Part shown: positions 36,392-46,783 of the stretch, one piece after another
How positions within the stretch are numbered: position 1 is the first letter of the stretch
Layout of the letters: every line of letters begins with the position of its first letter
NCBI GenBank assembly: GCA_964439835.1
Contig: CAYTPQ010000008.1
Span: 1-64,000 of the forward strand
Reading direction: 5' to 3'
Length of the DNA: 64,000 bases
Source: JAGNLM01 sp964439835
GTDB lineage: Bacteria; Pseudomonadota; Gammaproteobacteria; JAABTG01
Position numbers and translations under genes: made by a program
The notes under the pieces: generated by a model
The model's database searches: none
What the model saw: the letters and a program-made list of their open reading frames with translations, nothing else
What the model was told of the DNA's origin: nothing

Positions 36392-36467
36392 TGCGGGTAG
36401 CCATCCGCGCGCGGAAGCCGTGCCGGCGCTTGCGCTTCAGGTTGCTCGGCTGGAAGGTCTGCTTCAT
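36333..36467 (-). CDS. rpmH: 50S ribosomal protein L34
   Basis: A 44-residue ribosomal protein: MKQTFQPSNLKRKRRHGFRA at the N-terminus and GRKRLSA at the C-terminus, with the universal ATRSGRQVLQSRRAKGRK. The ATG at 36467 is preceded by a G-rich region. It is the first gene of the rpmH-rnpA-yidD-yidC-mnmE operon, reading away from dnaA. The gene is short but unambiguous. Confidence 0.97.
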   Translation of the reverse strand: MKQTFQPSNLKRKRRHGFRARMATRSGRQVLQSRRAKGRKRLSA

Positions 36468-36512
36468 GGGCGGCTCGCTCTCGAACAATGTTCACCGGAG
36501 ACAAGACGCGGA

Positions 36513-36542
36513 AAAATACCCGCTGGGCTGGCTCTCTGTCAA
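36513..36542 (-). promoter_or_regulatory. Sigma-70-type promoter of the rpmH operon
   Basis: On the minus strand, TTGACA (36542-36537) and TATTTT (36518-36513) are separated by 18 bp. This places transcription start about 40 nt before the rpmH ATG. It is the strongest promoter-like sequence in the gap and divergent from dnaA. Confidence 0.7.
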
Positions 36543-36564
36543 ACCGCGAGCCGCCGGAGGGCCG

Positions 36565-36593
36565 TTGGAGCGGGGGGTGGCCAGGGGTACACT
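36565..36593 (+). promoter_or_regulatory. Candidate dnaA promoter
   Basis: TTGGAG (36565-36570) and TACACT (36588-36593) with a 17-bp spacer, about 40 bp before the dnaA GTG. The match is moderate: four of six bases in each hexamer. Confidence 0.5.
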
Positions 36594-36634
36594 CGCGAAC
36601 GGCAGGGAAAGATCGGCAAGGGGGGCTCGGGCGC

Positions 36635-37990
36635 GTGAAGGGCGGTCTCTGGAGGCGTTGTCTCGCCGAGCTGGAGGCGGAGCTCTCCGAGCAGCAGCTC
36701 AACACCTGGCTGCGACCGCTGCAGTCAGTCGAAGAGCAGGGAAGTCTTCGTCTGCTGGCACCGAACCGCTTCGTGCGCGATTGGGTGAACGAGCACTTCG
36801 CCGGGCGCATCGCGGAGGTGGCGCGAGGGGTCTCCGGTTCGGCGGACCTCTCCGTGACGGTGAGCGTAGGAACCCGCGAGGCATCAGCGGCCCCGGCCGC
36901 ACCCGCGTCGGTCAAGCCAGTAGAGGTCACCGCCCGGCGCTGGCGTGCTGAAGGGGCAAACCAGCGGGCCGCCAGCGGCCTGCGAGCAGACTTCACCTTC
37001 GAGACGTTCGTCGAGGGCAAGTGCAACCAGCTCGCCCGCGCCGCCTCGTTGCAGGTCGCCCGGAACCCGGGCGGGTCCTATAACCCTCTGTTTATTTACG
37101 GGGGCGTGGGGCTCGGCAAGACTCACCTCATGCACGCCATCGGCAACCTGCTGATGCGCGACCGGCCGGAAGCACGGGTGTCCTATCTGCACGCCGAGTG
37201 GTTCGTCACCGACATGGTGAAGGCGTTGCAGCACAACGCGATCAACGAGTTCAAGCGGCACTACCGCTCCCTCGACACCCTGCTCATCGACGACATCCAG
37301 TTCTTCGTCGGCAAGGAGCGGTCCCAGGAGGAGTTCTTCCACACTTTCAACGCGTTGCTGGAGGAACAGCAGCAGGTGGTCTTGACCTGCGACCGCTATC
37401 CGAAGGAGGTCGAAGGCCTCGAGGAACGGCTGAAGTCGCGCTTCGGCTGGGGCTTGACGGTGGCGCTGGAACCCCCCGACACGGAGACGCGCGTTGCGAT
37501 CCTGATGAGCAAGGCGCAGATCACGGGGTCGAGGCTGCCCGAGGACGTCGCCTTCTTCATCGCCAAGCGGATCCGATCGAACGTACGCGAGCTCGAGGGT
37601 TCGCTGCGCCGCGTGCTGGCGAACGCCCAGTTCACCGGACAACCGATCACGGTTGAGTTTGCCAAGGAGTCGCTGAAGGACCTGCTTGCACTCCAGGATA
37701 AGCTCGTGACGGTGGAGAACATCCAGAAAACCGTGGCGGAGTTCTACAAGGTCAAGGTTTCCGACCTCCTTTCCAAGCGCCGCACCCGGTCCGTAGCGCG
37801 TCCGCGACAGGTTGCCATGGCCCTGGCCAAGGAGTTGACGAGCCACAGTCTGCCGGAGATCGGGGAGGCCTTCGGCGGAAGGGACCACACGACGGTACTG
37901 CACGCGTGTAAGAAGGTCGCAGAGCTGCGCGGCAAGGACAGCGGTATCGCCGAGGACTACACGATCCTGGTGAGAACCCTGAGTACTTGA
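36635..37990 (+). CDS. dnaA: Chromosomal replication initiator DnaA
   Basis: A 451-residue AAA+ initiator that binds DnaA boxes and opens oriC. Domain I begins KGGLWRRCLAELEAELSEQQ. Domain III has Walker A YGGVGLGKTHLMHAIGN, Walker B TLLIDDIQFF and sensor/arginine-finger blocks ERLKSRFGWGL. Domain IV ends with the DNA-binding signature GGRDHTTVLHACKKV. The GTG at 36635 is chosen because it aligns with the E. coli start; the open frame upstream runs to 36488 without homology. The linker domain II (about residues 85-115) is short. Confidence 0.97.
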   Translation: MKGGLWRRCLAELEAELSEQQLNTWLRPLQSVEEQGSLRLLAPNRFVRDWVNEHFAGRIAEVARGVSGSADLSVTVSVGTREASAAPAAPASVKPVEVTARRWRAEGANQRAASGLRADFTFETFVEGKCNQLARAASLQVARNPGGSYNPLFIYGGVGLGKTHLMHAIGNLLMRDRPEARVSYLHAEWFVTDMVKALQHNAINEFKRHYRSLDTLLIDDIQFFVGKERSQEEFFHTFNALLEEQQQVVLTCDRYPKEVEGLEERLKSRFGWGLTVALEPPDTETRVAILMSKAQITGSRLPEDVAFFIAKRIRSNVRELEGSLRRVLANAQFTGQPITVEFAKESLKDLLALQDKLVTVENIQKTVAEFYKVKVSDLLSKRRTRSVARPRQVAMALAKELTSHSLPEIGEAFGGRDHTTVLHACKKVAELRGKDSGIAEDYTILVRTLST

Positions 37991-38020
37991 TGTGGACTAC
38001 TAGCGAACGAACTCGGGGCC

Positions 38021-38179
38021 ATAATCCTTCCACAGGTATTCCACAGCCCTCAGGCGCTCAGCCTCAGCATCCTTTCTGTGGGATAAATCAATTAAAAACA
38101 AACTGTTATATTGTTATCCCCAGATTGGTTCCAACCCTACAGAGCACTACTCTTAAGAAACTTAGGAATAAAAGCATCT
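38021..38179. other. Candidate chromosomal origin oriC (dnaA-dnaN intergenic region)
   Basis: The 189-bp gap is the most AT-rich segment in a very GC-rich window, notably 38083-38118. It contains DnaA-box-like 9-mers: TTATCCCCA (38114-38122, one mismatch to TTATCCACA), TATTCCACA (38037-38045, two mismatches), and TGTGGGATAA (38077-38086, a box with one inserted base). Position between dnaA and dnaN fits many bacterial origins. The rpmH-dnaA gap lacks such features. Function is inferred. Confidence 0.55.
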
Positions 38180-39286
38180 ATGAAGCTGAACATCGCTCGT
38201 GAGACCTGGTTGCCTGCTCTGCAGGTTGCCATCGGGGCGGTGGACCGCAAGCAGGCCGTGCCCATCCTCGGGAACGTGCTAGTGAAGGCCGTCAAAGACC
38301 GCGTGCTCGTCTGGGGCACAGACCTCGAGGTGGAGGTGAGGGCGTCTGCACCCGCGGAGGTCCAGGCGGAAGGGGAGACGACGATCCCGGCACGCAAGCT
38401 CTGGGAGATCTGGCGCAGCCTGCCGGTGGGGGCCGTAGCGGATGTCTCCGTGGGTGCAGGGCGAGCCACCATCCGATGCGGAACCAGCCGCTTCACGCTC
38501 GCCACGCTGGAGCCTGAAGGCTTTCCGCTCGGGCAGGACGTTGAACCCTTATTCTCATTGAGTCTCCAGTCGTCTGACTTCAAGGGGATACTGGAGCGGG
38601 TTCACTTTGCGATGGCCCAGCAGGACGTTCGGTACTACCTGAACGGAGTGCTCCTGGAGTCTGGCGAGGGGCGCTTTCGAGCTGTAGCAACGGATGGCCA
38701 CCGGCTCGCCTGCTGCGACACGTCGATAGAAGGCTACGCAGGCGAGGTGCACCAGGCGATCGTGCCTCGAAAGGCCGTGGGGGAGTTGCTCCGGCTGGGG
38801 GCTTCCGACAGCGATCGGGTCCTGGTTGAGATAGGGATGCAGTCGTTACGGGTGTCTGCCGGTGACATGCGGCTCACGGCGCGCCTGGTCGAAGGGCGGT
38901 TCCCAGAGTACGAGCGGGTCATTCCCGACCCCGAGGTCTGGGACAAGCATGTCCTGGTGGAACGGGAGGATCTTCGGCAGGCCCTTGGCCGGGCCTCCAT
39001 CCTCGCCAACGAGCGGTACCGAGCGGTTCGTCTGTCGGTGACCAAGGGAAGGCTTGCGATTCAGTCTGAGAATGCCGAGCGGGAGCAGGTCGACGAGGAC
39101 CTGGAGGTTGAGTACGACGGGCTGCCGCTTGTCATCGGGTTCAACGTGACTTACCTGATCGACGCTGTTTCGGCGATTCCGGACGAACGGGTCCGCCTGT
39201 GCCTCAATGACGAGAATAGTAGCTGTCTGCTAATGGCCGAAAGTGGGTCGGCCTGTCGGTATGTGGTCATGCCAATGCGGCTGTGA
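38180..39286 (+). CDS. dnaN: DNA polymerase III subunit beta (sliding clamp)
   Basis: A 368-residue protein (E. coli 366) forming the dimeric ring that tethers replicative polymerase. It starts MKLNIARETWLPALQVAIGA and shows the three repeated clamp domains, with ILGNVLVKA, ATDGHRLACCDT and the C-terminal YVVMPMRL that forms the hydrophobic pocket. The ATG follows AGGA about 12 nt upstream, a weak spacing. It is 21 bp before recF. Codon use is visibly less GC-rich than in the surrounding operons. Confidence 0.97.
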   Translation: MKLNIARETWLPALQVAIGAVDRKQAVPILGNVLVKAVKDRVLVWGTDLEVEVRASAPAEVQAEGETTIPARKLWEIWRSLPVGAVADVSVGAGRATIRCGTSRFTLATLEPEGFPLGQDVEPLFSLSLQSSDFKGILERVHFAMAQQDVRYYLNGVLLESGEGRFRAVATDGHRLACCDTSIEGYAGEVHQAIVPRKAVGELLRLGASDSDRVLVEIGMQSLRVSAGDMRLTARLVEGRFPEYERVIPDPEVWDKHVLVEREDLRQALGRASILANERYRAVRLSVTKGRLAIQSENAEREQVDEDLEVEYDGLPLVIGFNVTYLIDAVSAIPDERVRLCLNDENSSCLLMAESGSACRYVVMPMRL

Positions 39287-39307
39287 CACCGAGAGGGCTG
39301 GGGCCGG

Positions 39308-40384
39308 GTGTATCTGACTCGCTTGGGGGCTAGAGACCTCCGGGTTCTCCGAGATGTCTCGCTGAGACCCCACGCGGTCCTGAATGTGATCACGGGGGGT
39401 AACGGCGCTGGTAAGACCAGCCTGCTCGAGGCCGTTCACGTGCTCGGCACGGGCCGTTCCTTCCGGTCTCGAGAGGTCGAGCCGCTCGTGCGCTGGGGTG
39501 CCACCGCATTGAACGTGTTCGGCGAGATCGTAGGGCTGGACGGCCAGTCTCACCGGCTGGGGATAGAGAAGGGCGGTGGCGAAGCCCGCATGCGCATCGA
39601 CGGCCGAGAGGCGCGAGGGATCGCCGAGCTGGCCAGGTTGATGCCCATCGCGACGTTCGGCCCGGAGAGCATCGAGGTCGTGGACGGTCCGCCCGAGCGT
39701 CGCCGTTCCGTCATGGATTGGGCACTGTTTCACGTGGAACCTCCTTATGGGGAGAGCCTTCTCCGCTATCGGCGCGCCCTGCGGCAGCGCAACGCCGTAT
39801 TGCGGGCAGGGGGATCCAGGCGAGAGGCGGTGGTGTGGGAGGAGGACCTCTGCCGGGAGGGGGAGCGGGTCGACGCCCTACGCTCGGCCTACGCAGAGGC
39901 GGTACTGCCGCACATCCGGGAGGTCCTCGGCAGCCTAGCGCTGCCGGCGCTCCAAATCGTGTACCGGCGAGGTTGGCCCGCTGGCGAGAGGATGGACGCT
40001 GCACTGCAGCGCGGCTGGAGCAGCGATTCGACGCGAGGCTGGACGGGGAGCGGACCTCATCTCGCCGAGGTGGGGCTGCAACTCGGCGGCCGGCCCGCAC
40101 GCGAGGCCCTCTCGCGCGGCGAGAAGAAAGCCCTGGCGGCGGCCCTCGTGATCGGCCATGTGGGGTTCCTCCTGGCTACTGCTGCGCGACGGCCGGTGAT
40201 TCTGGCGGACGACTTCGCCTCGGAGCTGGACGAGCGGGCGCGGCGCTGGTTCCTTGAGCACTTGCTTGCGACATCCTGTCAGGCCTTCCTGTCATTGCTG
40301 GATGGCGAGCGCCTGGACTTGCCCACACCGGTGCAACACCGGATGTTCCACGTGGAACAGGGAGAGGTACGCGAACTGGTATAA
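39308..40384 (+). CDS. recF: DNA replication and repair protein RecF
   Basis: A 358-residue SMC-like ATPase that loads RecA at gaps with RecO and RecR. N-terminal Walker A GGNGAGKTSLLEAVHVLG, ABC-type signature ALSRGEKKALAAAL and Walker B VILADDFASELDE are intact. It starts with GTG. Two parS-type sites (39726-39741 and 40344-40359) lie within its coding sequence and encode LFHVEP and MFHVEQ. Its TAA stop forms part of the gyrB -10 hexamer. Confidence 0.96.
   Translation: MYLTRLGARDLRVLRDVSLRPHAVLNVITGGNGAGKTSLLEAVHVLGTGRSFRSREVEPLVRWGATALNVFGEIVGLDGQSHRLGIEKGGGEARMRIDGREARGIAELARLMPIATFGPESIEVVDGPPERRRSVMDWALFHVEPPYGESLLRYRRALRQRNAVLRAGGSRREAVVWEEDLCREGERVDALRSAYAEAVLPHIREVLGSLALPALQIVYRRGWPAGERMDAALQRGWSSDSTRGWTGSGPHLAEVGLQLGGRPAREALSRGEKKALAAALVIGHVGFLLATAARRPVILADDFASELDERARRWFLEHLLATSCQAFLSLLDGERLDLPTPVQHRMFHVEQGEVRELV
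39726..39741. promoter_or_regulatory. parS-type ParB-binding site (14 of 16 match), inside recF
   Basis: TGTTTCACGTGGAACC matches the gammaproteobacterial parS TGTTCCACGTGGAACA at 14 of 16 positions, and matches the Bacillus-type TGTTTCACGTGAAACA in its left half. It lies about 1.6 kb from the presumed oriC. Confidence 0.75.
40344..40359. promoter_or_regulatory. Perfect 16-bp parS site inside recF
   Basis: TGTTCCACGTGGAACA is a perfect palindrome identical to the parS core known from Pseudomonas chromosomes. It should bind ParB for origin segregation. It sits 20 bp before the gyrB -10 element, so ParB binding or spreading could affect gyrB transcription. Confidence 0.9.
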
Positions 40385-40385
40385 T
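40377..40385 (+). promoter_or_regulatory. Extended -10 promoter element of gyrB
   Basis: TGGTATAAT (40377-40385) combines the extended -10 TGn with a perfect TATAAT. The expected transcript start near 40392 leaves only about 9 nt before the GTG at 40401, or about 27 nt before the alternative GTG at 40419. No good -35 is visible, consistent with an extended -10 promoter. Confidence 0.65.
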
Positions 40386-40400
40386 CGAGCGTCTTCCTCA

Positions 40401-42833
<2,433 letters not shown>

Positions 42834-42914
42834 GAGGGTCGCGCGTCTGCGGGGCCGGCACGCCCCCTCGCACACGAAGGACCCACGCGCGTCCTGCAGG
42901 CGCAGCCAGCCGCT

Positions 42915-43679
42915 TCAGCCCTTCCCGAGCAGCGTTGCCCGACAGCAGGTCCAGACCTCCACCGCCGCGGCACCCGCGGCGCGCACCGCCCTTGAAAGCT
43001 CGTAGAGCGTCGCGCCGGTCGTCATCACGTCGTCCAGAAGTGCGACCCGCCGACCCGCCAGCCCTGCGGACCGGGCCTGGAATGCCCCTGCGACGTTACG
43101 CCGGCGGGCGCCGGCGCCCTCGAGGCCCGTCTGCGGCAGGGTACCCCTTCGGCGCACCACGACATCGGGCGGCGCGACAGCAACGCCCAGGTCGCTCGCG
43201 ACCACGCGCGCCAGCTCGCTGGCCTGGTTGAACCCCCGCTCCCTCNNNNNNNNNNGCGCGCCCGCGGGGGGCTGTCTCCCCCCCCCCCCCCCCCCCCGCG
43301 GCGGGGCCCGGGCCCCGCCCACGACCACGTCGATGCGGACCGGGCCTCGGCTCCGGACGGCCTGCACCAGCTCCGCGCCTAGGGTACGGGCCAACGGTAG
43401 CTGACCGCGGAACTTCAGGCCGTGCACCAGTGCCCGCGCGCTTCCCCGGAACTCCAGCGCGGCCACGACACGCTCCACCGGCGGCGCTCCGGCGGCGCAC
43501 GCCGCACACAACGCTGGAGCAGGCAGGGGAACCGCGCAGCGGGGGCAGGCCCCGAAGACACGCGGGAGATCCGCCACGCAAGCGGCGCAGACGGGGTCGC
43601 CGGAGGTGACCTCACCACACAACGCGCAGGCGCACGGCATCGCCCACGAGAGGACACTCCCTGTCCATCTGTCGACCAT
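42915..43679 (-). CDS. comF: ComF family phosphoribosyltransferase-like protein (interrupted by assembly gap)
   Basis: The N-terminal zinc-ribbon cysteines (CALCGEV, CAACVADLP, CPRCAVPLP, CAACA) and the C-terminal PRPP-type loop VALLDDVMTTGATLYE identify the ComF/GntX family, linked to DNA uptake. The expected VPVPLH-like segment between DVVV and RERGFNQASELARV is replaced by Gly/Pro-rich translation over a 20-C run and ten N bases. The frame across this gap is unreliable, so length (about 254 residues) is approximate. It is divergent from the bio operon, as often seen in gammaproteobacteria. Confidence 0.85.
   Translation of the reverse strand: MVDRWTGSVLSWAMPCACALCGEVTSGDPVCAACVADLPRVFGACPRCAVPLPAPALCAACAAGAPPVERVVAALEFRGSARALVHGLKFRGQLPLARTLGAELVQAVRSRGPVRIDVVVGGARAPPRGGGGGGRQPPAGAXXXXRERGFNQASELARVVASDLGVAVAPPDVVVRRRGTLPQTGLEGAGARRRNVAGAFQARSAGLAGRRVALLDDVMTTGATLYELSRAVRAAGAAAVEVWTCCRATLLGKG
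43246..43297. other. Assembly gap (10 N) and 20-C homopolymer
   Basis: Bases 43246-43255 are N and 43278-43297 are an unbroken run of 20 C. Both fall in the conserved centre of comF, so the sequence here is very probably a scaffold join or unresolved high-GC stretch and not biology. Confidence 0.95.
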
Positions 43680-43694
43680 CGACTCACCCTGTCG

Positions 43695-43722
43695 TTGACA
43701 GCCGCCGGCCGCGTCCTATGAT
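43695..43722 (+). promoter_or_regulatory. Sigma-70-type promoter of the bio operon
   Basis: TTGACA (43695-43700), a 16-bp spacer and TATGAT (43717-43722) form a near-consensus promoter about 120 bp before bioB. I see no clear BirA operator (TTGTAAACC-type palindrome) overlapping it. Confidence 0.75.
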
Positions 43723-43843
43723 GACCGGACCACCGAAAGGCCCTGCCTCCAGCGCCCGACGGCCATCCTTAGCACAGCGCGTCCCGAGCGCCCGGTCAAG
43801 GCCCAAGCCGCTGACCTCCCCGGAGAACCTCCCGGAGCCCACG

Positions 43844-44836
43844 ATGAACGACGGATCCCTTCGCCACGACTGGTCCTTCCAGGAGGCACTGGCCATCTAC
43901 CGGAGCCCCTTCAACAGCCTCCTCTACCAGGCCCAGGGCGTGCACCGGACCCATTTCGACCCCGAAGAGGTCCAGCTCAGCACCCTTCTCAGCATCAAGA
44001 CCGGCGGCTGCCCCGAGGACTGCGCCTATTGCTCCCAGAGTGTCCACCACCACACGGACCTGGAACCGGCCGCCCTGCTGCGCCCGGAAACGGTGGTGAC
44101 CGAGGCGGTGCGGGCCCGCGCCCTCGGGGCTACGCGCTTCTGCATGGGGGCGGCCTGGCGCAGTCCTAAGGACCGGGATATCCCGGCGCTCGCGGAAATG
44201 GTCCGAGGCGTGAAGGCGCTTGGCCTCGAGACCTGCCTGACCCTCGGCATGCTCTCCGCCTCGCAGGCCGAAGCGCTCAAGGCCGCCGGCCTCGACTTCT
44301 ACAACCACAACCTGGACACCTCCCCCGGCTTCTACGGTCGCATTGTCAGCACGCGGACCTACGAGGACCGGCTCCGGACCCTGGAGAACGCCCGCGCCGC
44401 GGGGCTCGCCCTCTGCAGCGGCGGGATCCTCGGCATGGGCGAAGGCGACGAGGACCGTGTGGAGCTGATCCGCCAGCTGGCCAACCTGCCGGCCCACCCG
44501 GAGAGTGTCCCGATCAACCTGCTCGTGCAGGTCGAGGGCACCCCCCTCTTCGGCACGTCCCCCATGCACCCCTTCGAGCTCATCCGAACCATCGCACTCG
44601 CCCGCATCCTGATGCCGCGCTCCGGCATTCGCCTGTCCGCGGGCCGCGACGGGATGAGCGACGAGCTCCACGCGCTCGCCTTCCTCGCTGGCGCCAATTC
44701 GATCTTCTACGGCGACCGCTTGCTCACCGCGCCCAATGCCGGCGAGGATCGGGACCGCCTGCTCCTCTCGCGGCTCGGCCTCCACCCGCAGCCGGCTGCG
44801 CCGACCCCCCACGCGGAGACCCGAGAGTCCGCCTGA
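43844..44836 (+). CDS. bioB: Biotin synthase
   Basis: A 330-residue radical-SAM enzyme that inserts sulfur into dethiobiotin. The [4Fe-4S] motif C-x3-C-x2-C appears in GGCPEDCAYCSQSVHH; the second cluster and substrate residues are in LGATRFCMGAAWR, DFYNHNLDTSP and IRLSAGRDGMS. ATG 43844 is used; the upstream open frame begins inside the promoter. It is the first gene of bioB-bioF-bioH-bioC-bioD, an operon lacking bioA. Confidence 0.97.
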   Translation: MNDGSLRHDWSFQEALAIYRSPFNSLLYQAQGVHRTHFDPEEVQLSTLLSIKTGGCPEDCAYCSQSVHHHTDLEPAALLRPETVVTEAVRARALGATRFCMGAAWRSPKDRDIPALAEMVRGVKALGLETCLTLGMLSASQAEALKAAGLDFYNHNLDTSPGFYGRIVSTRTYEDRLRTLENARAAGLALCSGGILGMGEGDEDRVELIRQLANLPAHPESVPINLLVQVEGTPLFGTSPMHPFELIRTIALARILMPRSGIRLSAGRDGMSDELHALAFLAGANSIFYGDRLLTAPNAGEDRDRLLLSRLGLHPQPAAPTPHAETRESA

Positions 44837-44840
44837 GCCG

Positions 44841-46010
44841 ATGGCAGGGGCCGTGCTGGAGCAGGCGATTTCCGGGCGCCTGGAGGCCCGCCGCGCCGCC
44901 GGGCTGCTGCGGACGCGCGCACTCCTCGACAGCCCGCAGGGTGTCGAGCCCGTCGCCGACGGCCGGCGGGTCCTCAGCTTTGCCAGCAATGACTATCTCG
45001 GCCTGGCCGACGACCCCCGGGTCGTCGCCACCTTCCGCCAGGCCGCGGCGGACTACGGCGTCGGCAGCGGTGCCTCCCACCTCCTGACGGGCCACTCCCG
45101 CCCCCACCGGGAGCTCGAGGAGGCCCTGGCCGCGTTCACGGGCCGCCCGAAGGCGCTGCTCTTTTCCACCGGCTACATGGCCAACCTCGCCGTGGCCACC
45201 GCGCTCCTCGACCGCCACGACGCGGTGTTCGAGGACCGCTACAACCACGCGTCCCTGGTCGACGCCGGGCTCCTCTCCCGCGCCCAGTTTCGCCGCTACC
45301 CGCACGCCGACGCCCTGGCTCTCGGACGCCAGCTGTCAGCCTCCCGGGCCCGACACCGGCTGGTGCTCACCGACGGCGTTTTCAGCATGGACGGCGACCT
45401 CGCGCCCCTGCGGGACCTGTCCGAGCAGGCCGCGCGGGGGGGCGGGGCGTGGCTCTGCGTGGACGACGCCCACGGTCTGGGGGTGGTGGGTCCGACCGGT
45501 CGCGGCACGCTGGAGGTCCAGGGGCTGGACCGCTCGCAGGTACCCATCCTGGTGGGGACCCTCGGTAAGGCCTTCGGTACGTTCGGCGCCTTCGTCGCCG
45601 GGAGCGACGAGCTCGTCGAGACCCTCGTGCAGCTTGCCCGCAGCTACGTCTATACCACGGCGCTTCCCCCCGCCGTCGCGGCGGCGACTCTGACCAGCCT
45701 CCGACTGGCCGCCGAGGGTGAAGCCCTGGCGCGCCTGCGCGCGACCGTCGACCGCTTCCAGAGCGGGGCGGCCCAGCTCCGCCTGCCGCTAAGGCCGACC
45801 CCATCGGCGATCCAGCCGGTGCTCCTCGGTCAGCCGGAGCAGGCGATGCGGGTGAGCCGGTCTCTGCTCGATCGGGGCATCCTCGTGCCGGCCATCCGCC
45901 CCCCCACGGTACCGGAGGGCACGGCCCGCCTGCGCATCAGCCTCTCGGCGGCCCATACCGGGGACCACGTGGACCGGCTGCTCGAGGCCCTGGCGGCGGT
46001 GCTGCGGTGA
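44841..46010 (+). CDS. bioF: 8-amino-7-oxononanoate synthase
   Basis: A 389-residue PLP enzyme that condenses pimeloyl-ACP/CoA with alanine. Substrate and cofactor motifs: FASNDYLGLADDPRV, GSGASHLLTGHSRPHRELE, DDAHGLGVVGPTGRGTLE, and the PLP lysine in VGTLGKAFGTFGAFVAG. The ATG lies 4 bp after the bioB stop. Its stop overlaps the bioH GTG start (GTGA). Confidence 0.96.
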   Translation: MAGAVLEQAISGRLEARRAAGLLRTRALLDSPQGVEPVADGRRVLSFASNDYLGLADDPRVVATFRQAAADYGVGSGASHLLTGHSRPHRELEEALAAFTGRPKALLFSTGYMANLAVATALLDRHDAVFEDRYNHASLVDAGLLSRAQFRRYPHADALALGRQLSASRARHRLVLTDGVFSMDGDLAPLRDLSEQAARGGGAWLCVDDAHGLGVVGPTGRGTLEVQGLDRSQVPILVGTLGKAFGTFGAFVAGSDELVETLVQLARSYVYTTALPPAVAAATLTSLRLAAEGEALARLRATVDRFQSGAAQLRLPLRPTPSAIQPVLLGQPEQAMRVSRSLLDRGILVPAIRPPTVPEGTARLRISLSAAHTGDHVDRLLEALAAVLR

Positions 46011-46783
46011 GCCTGCGGGTCGAACGGCTCGGCCAGGCCGGACCGCCGCTGGTCCTGATCCACGGCTGGGCCTTCCACTCGGGGGTATGGGACCCCGTAG
46101 CCCGCGAGCTGGCGAGGGCCTTCTCCGTCTATCTGGCGGACCTGCCAGGGCACGGCGCCAGCCGCGACCCCCTCCCCCGTGAGACCGTCGCCCAGGCTGC
46201 TCGCGACCTTTTGTGCCTTCTACCGCCTTCCGCGTACTGGGTCGGCTGGTCTCTGGGCGGGCTGGTGGCGCTGAGTGCCGCCCTCCAGGCCTCGCCGGCC
46301 CTCGCCGGCGTCACGCTCGTCGCCAGCACCCCGCGGTTCGTCGCCGCCCCGGACTGGCCCCACGGCGTGCCGGCCACGGTGCTCTCCGGATTCGCGCAGG
46401 ACCTCGCGCGCGACCTGCCGGGGACCCTTGCTCGCTTTGTCGCCCTGCAGACCCGAGGGTCCGCGGGGGGCACCCAGGCCGCCCGGACCCTCTCTCGGTC
46501 CCTGCTCGAAGGGCCGCCGGCCCGCCCGGAGGGGCTGGAGCGGGGACTGGCCTGGCTCCGGGACACCGACCTGCGCGGTGAGCTCGGCCGCCTCTCCTGC
46601 CCCGTCCACGTGGTCCTCGGGGAGCGGGACACCCTGGTACCCCCTGCCTGCCTGGACGACGTCCTCACGCTCCGTCCCGACTGGACGGGGTCCGTCGTGG
46701 CGGGTGCAGGCCACGCCCCCTTCCTCTCCGATCCGCCAGGTTTCGCCCGGGCCATCGCCAAGGGTGCGCGCGGTGCGCACTGA
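46007..46783 (+). CDS. bioH: Pimeloyl-ACP methyl ester carboxylesterase
   Basis: A 258-residue alpha/beta hydrolase that frees pimeloyl-ACP from its methyl ester. The oxyanion region LVLIHGWAFHSGVW, nucleophile elbow GWSLGG and catalytic-histidine segment GAGHAPFLSDP are present. It is translationally coupled to bioF upstream and overlaps bioC at its end. Confidence 0.93.
   Translation: MSLRVERLGQAGPPLVLIHGWAFHSGVWDPVARELARAFSVYLADLPGHGASRDPLPRETVAQAARDLLCLLPPSAYWVGWSLGGLVALSAALQASPALAGVTLVASTPRFVAAPDWPHGVPATVLSGFAQDLARDLPGTLARFVALQTRGSAGGTQAARTLSRSLLEGPPARPEGLERGLAWLRDTDLRGELGRLSCPVHVVLGERDTLVPPACLDDVLTLRPDWTGSVVAGAGHAPFLSDPPGFARAIAKGARGAH

Noticed and set aside
45961..45976. Third parS-like site around CCACGTGG in bioF
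   Set aside because: Only the central CCACGTGG core matches; the outer positions differ at five of sixteen bases, as expected by chance in GC-rich DNA.
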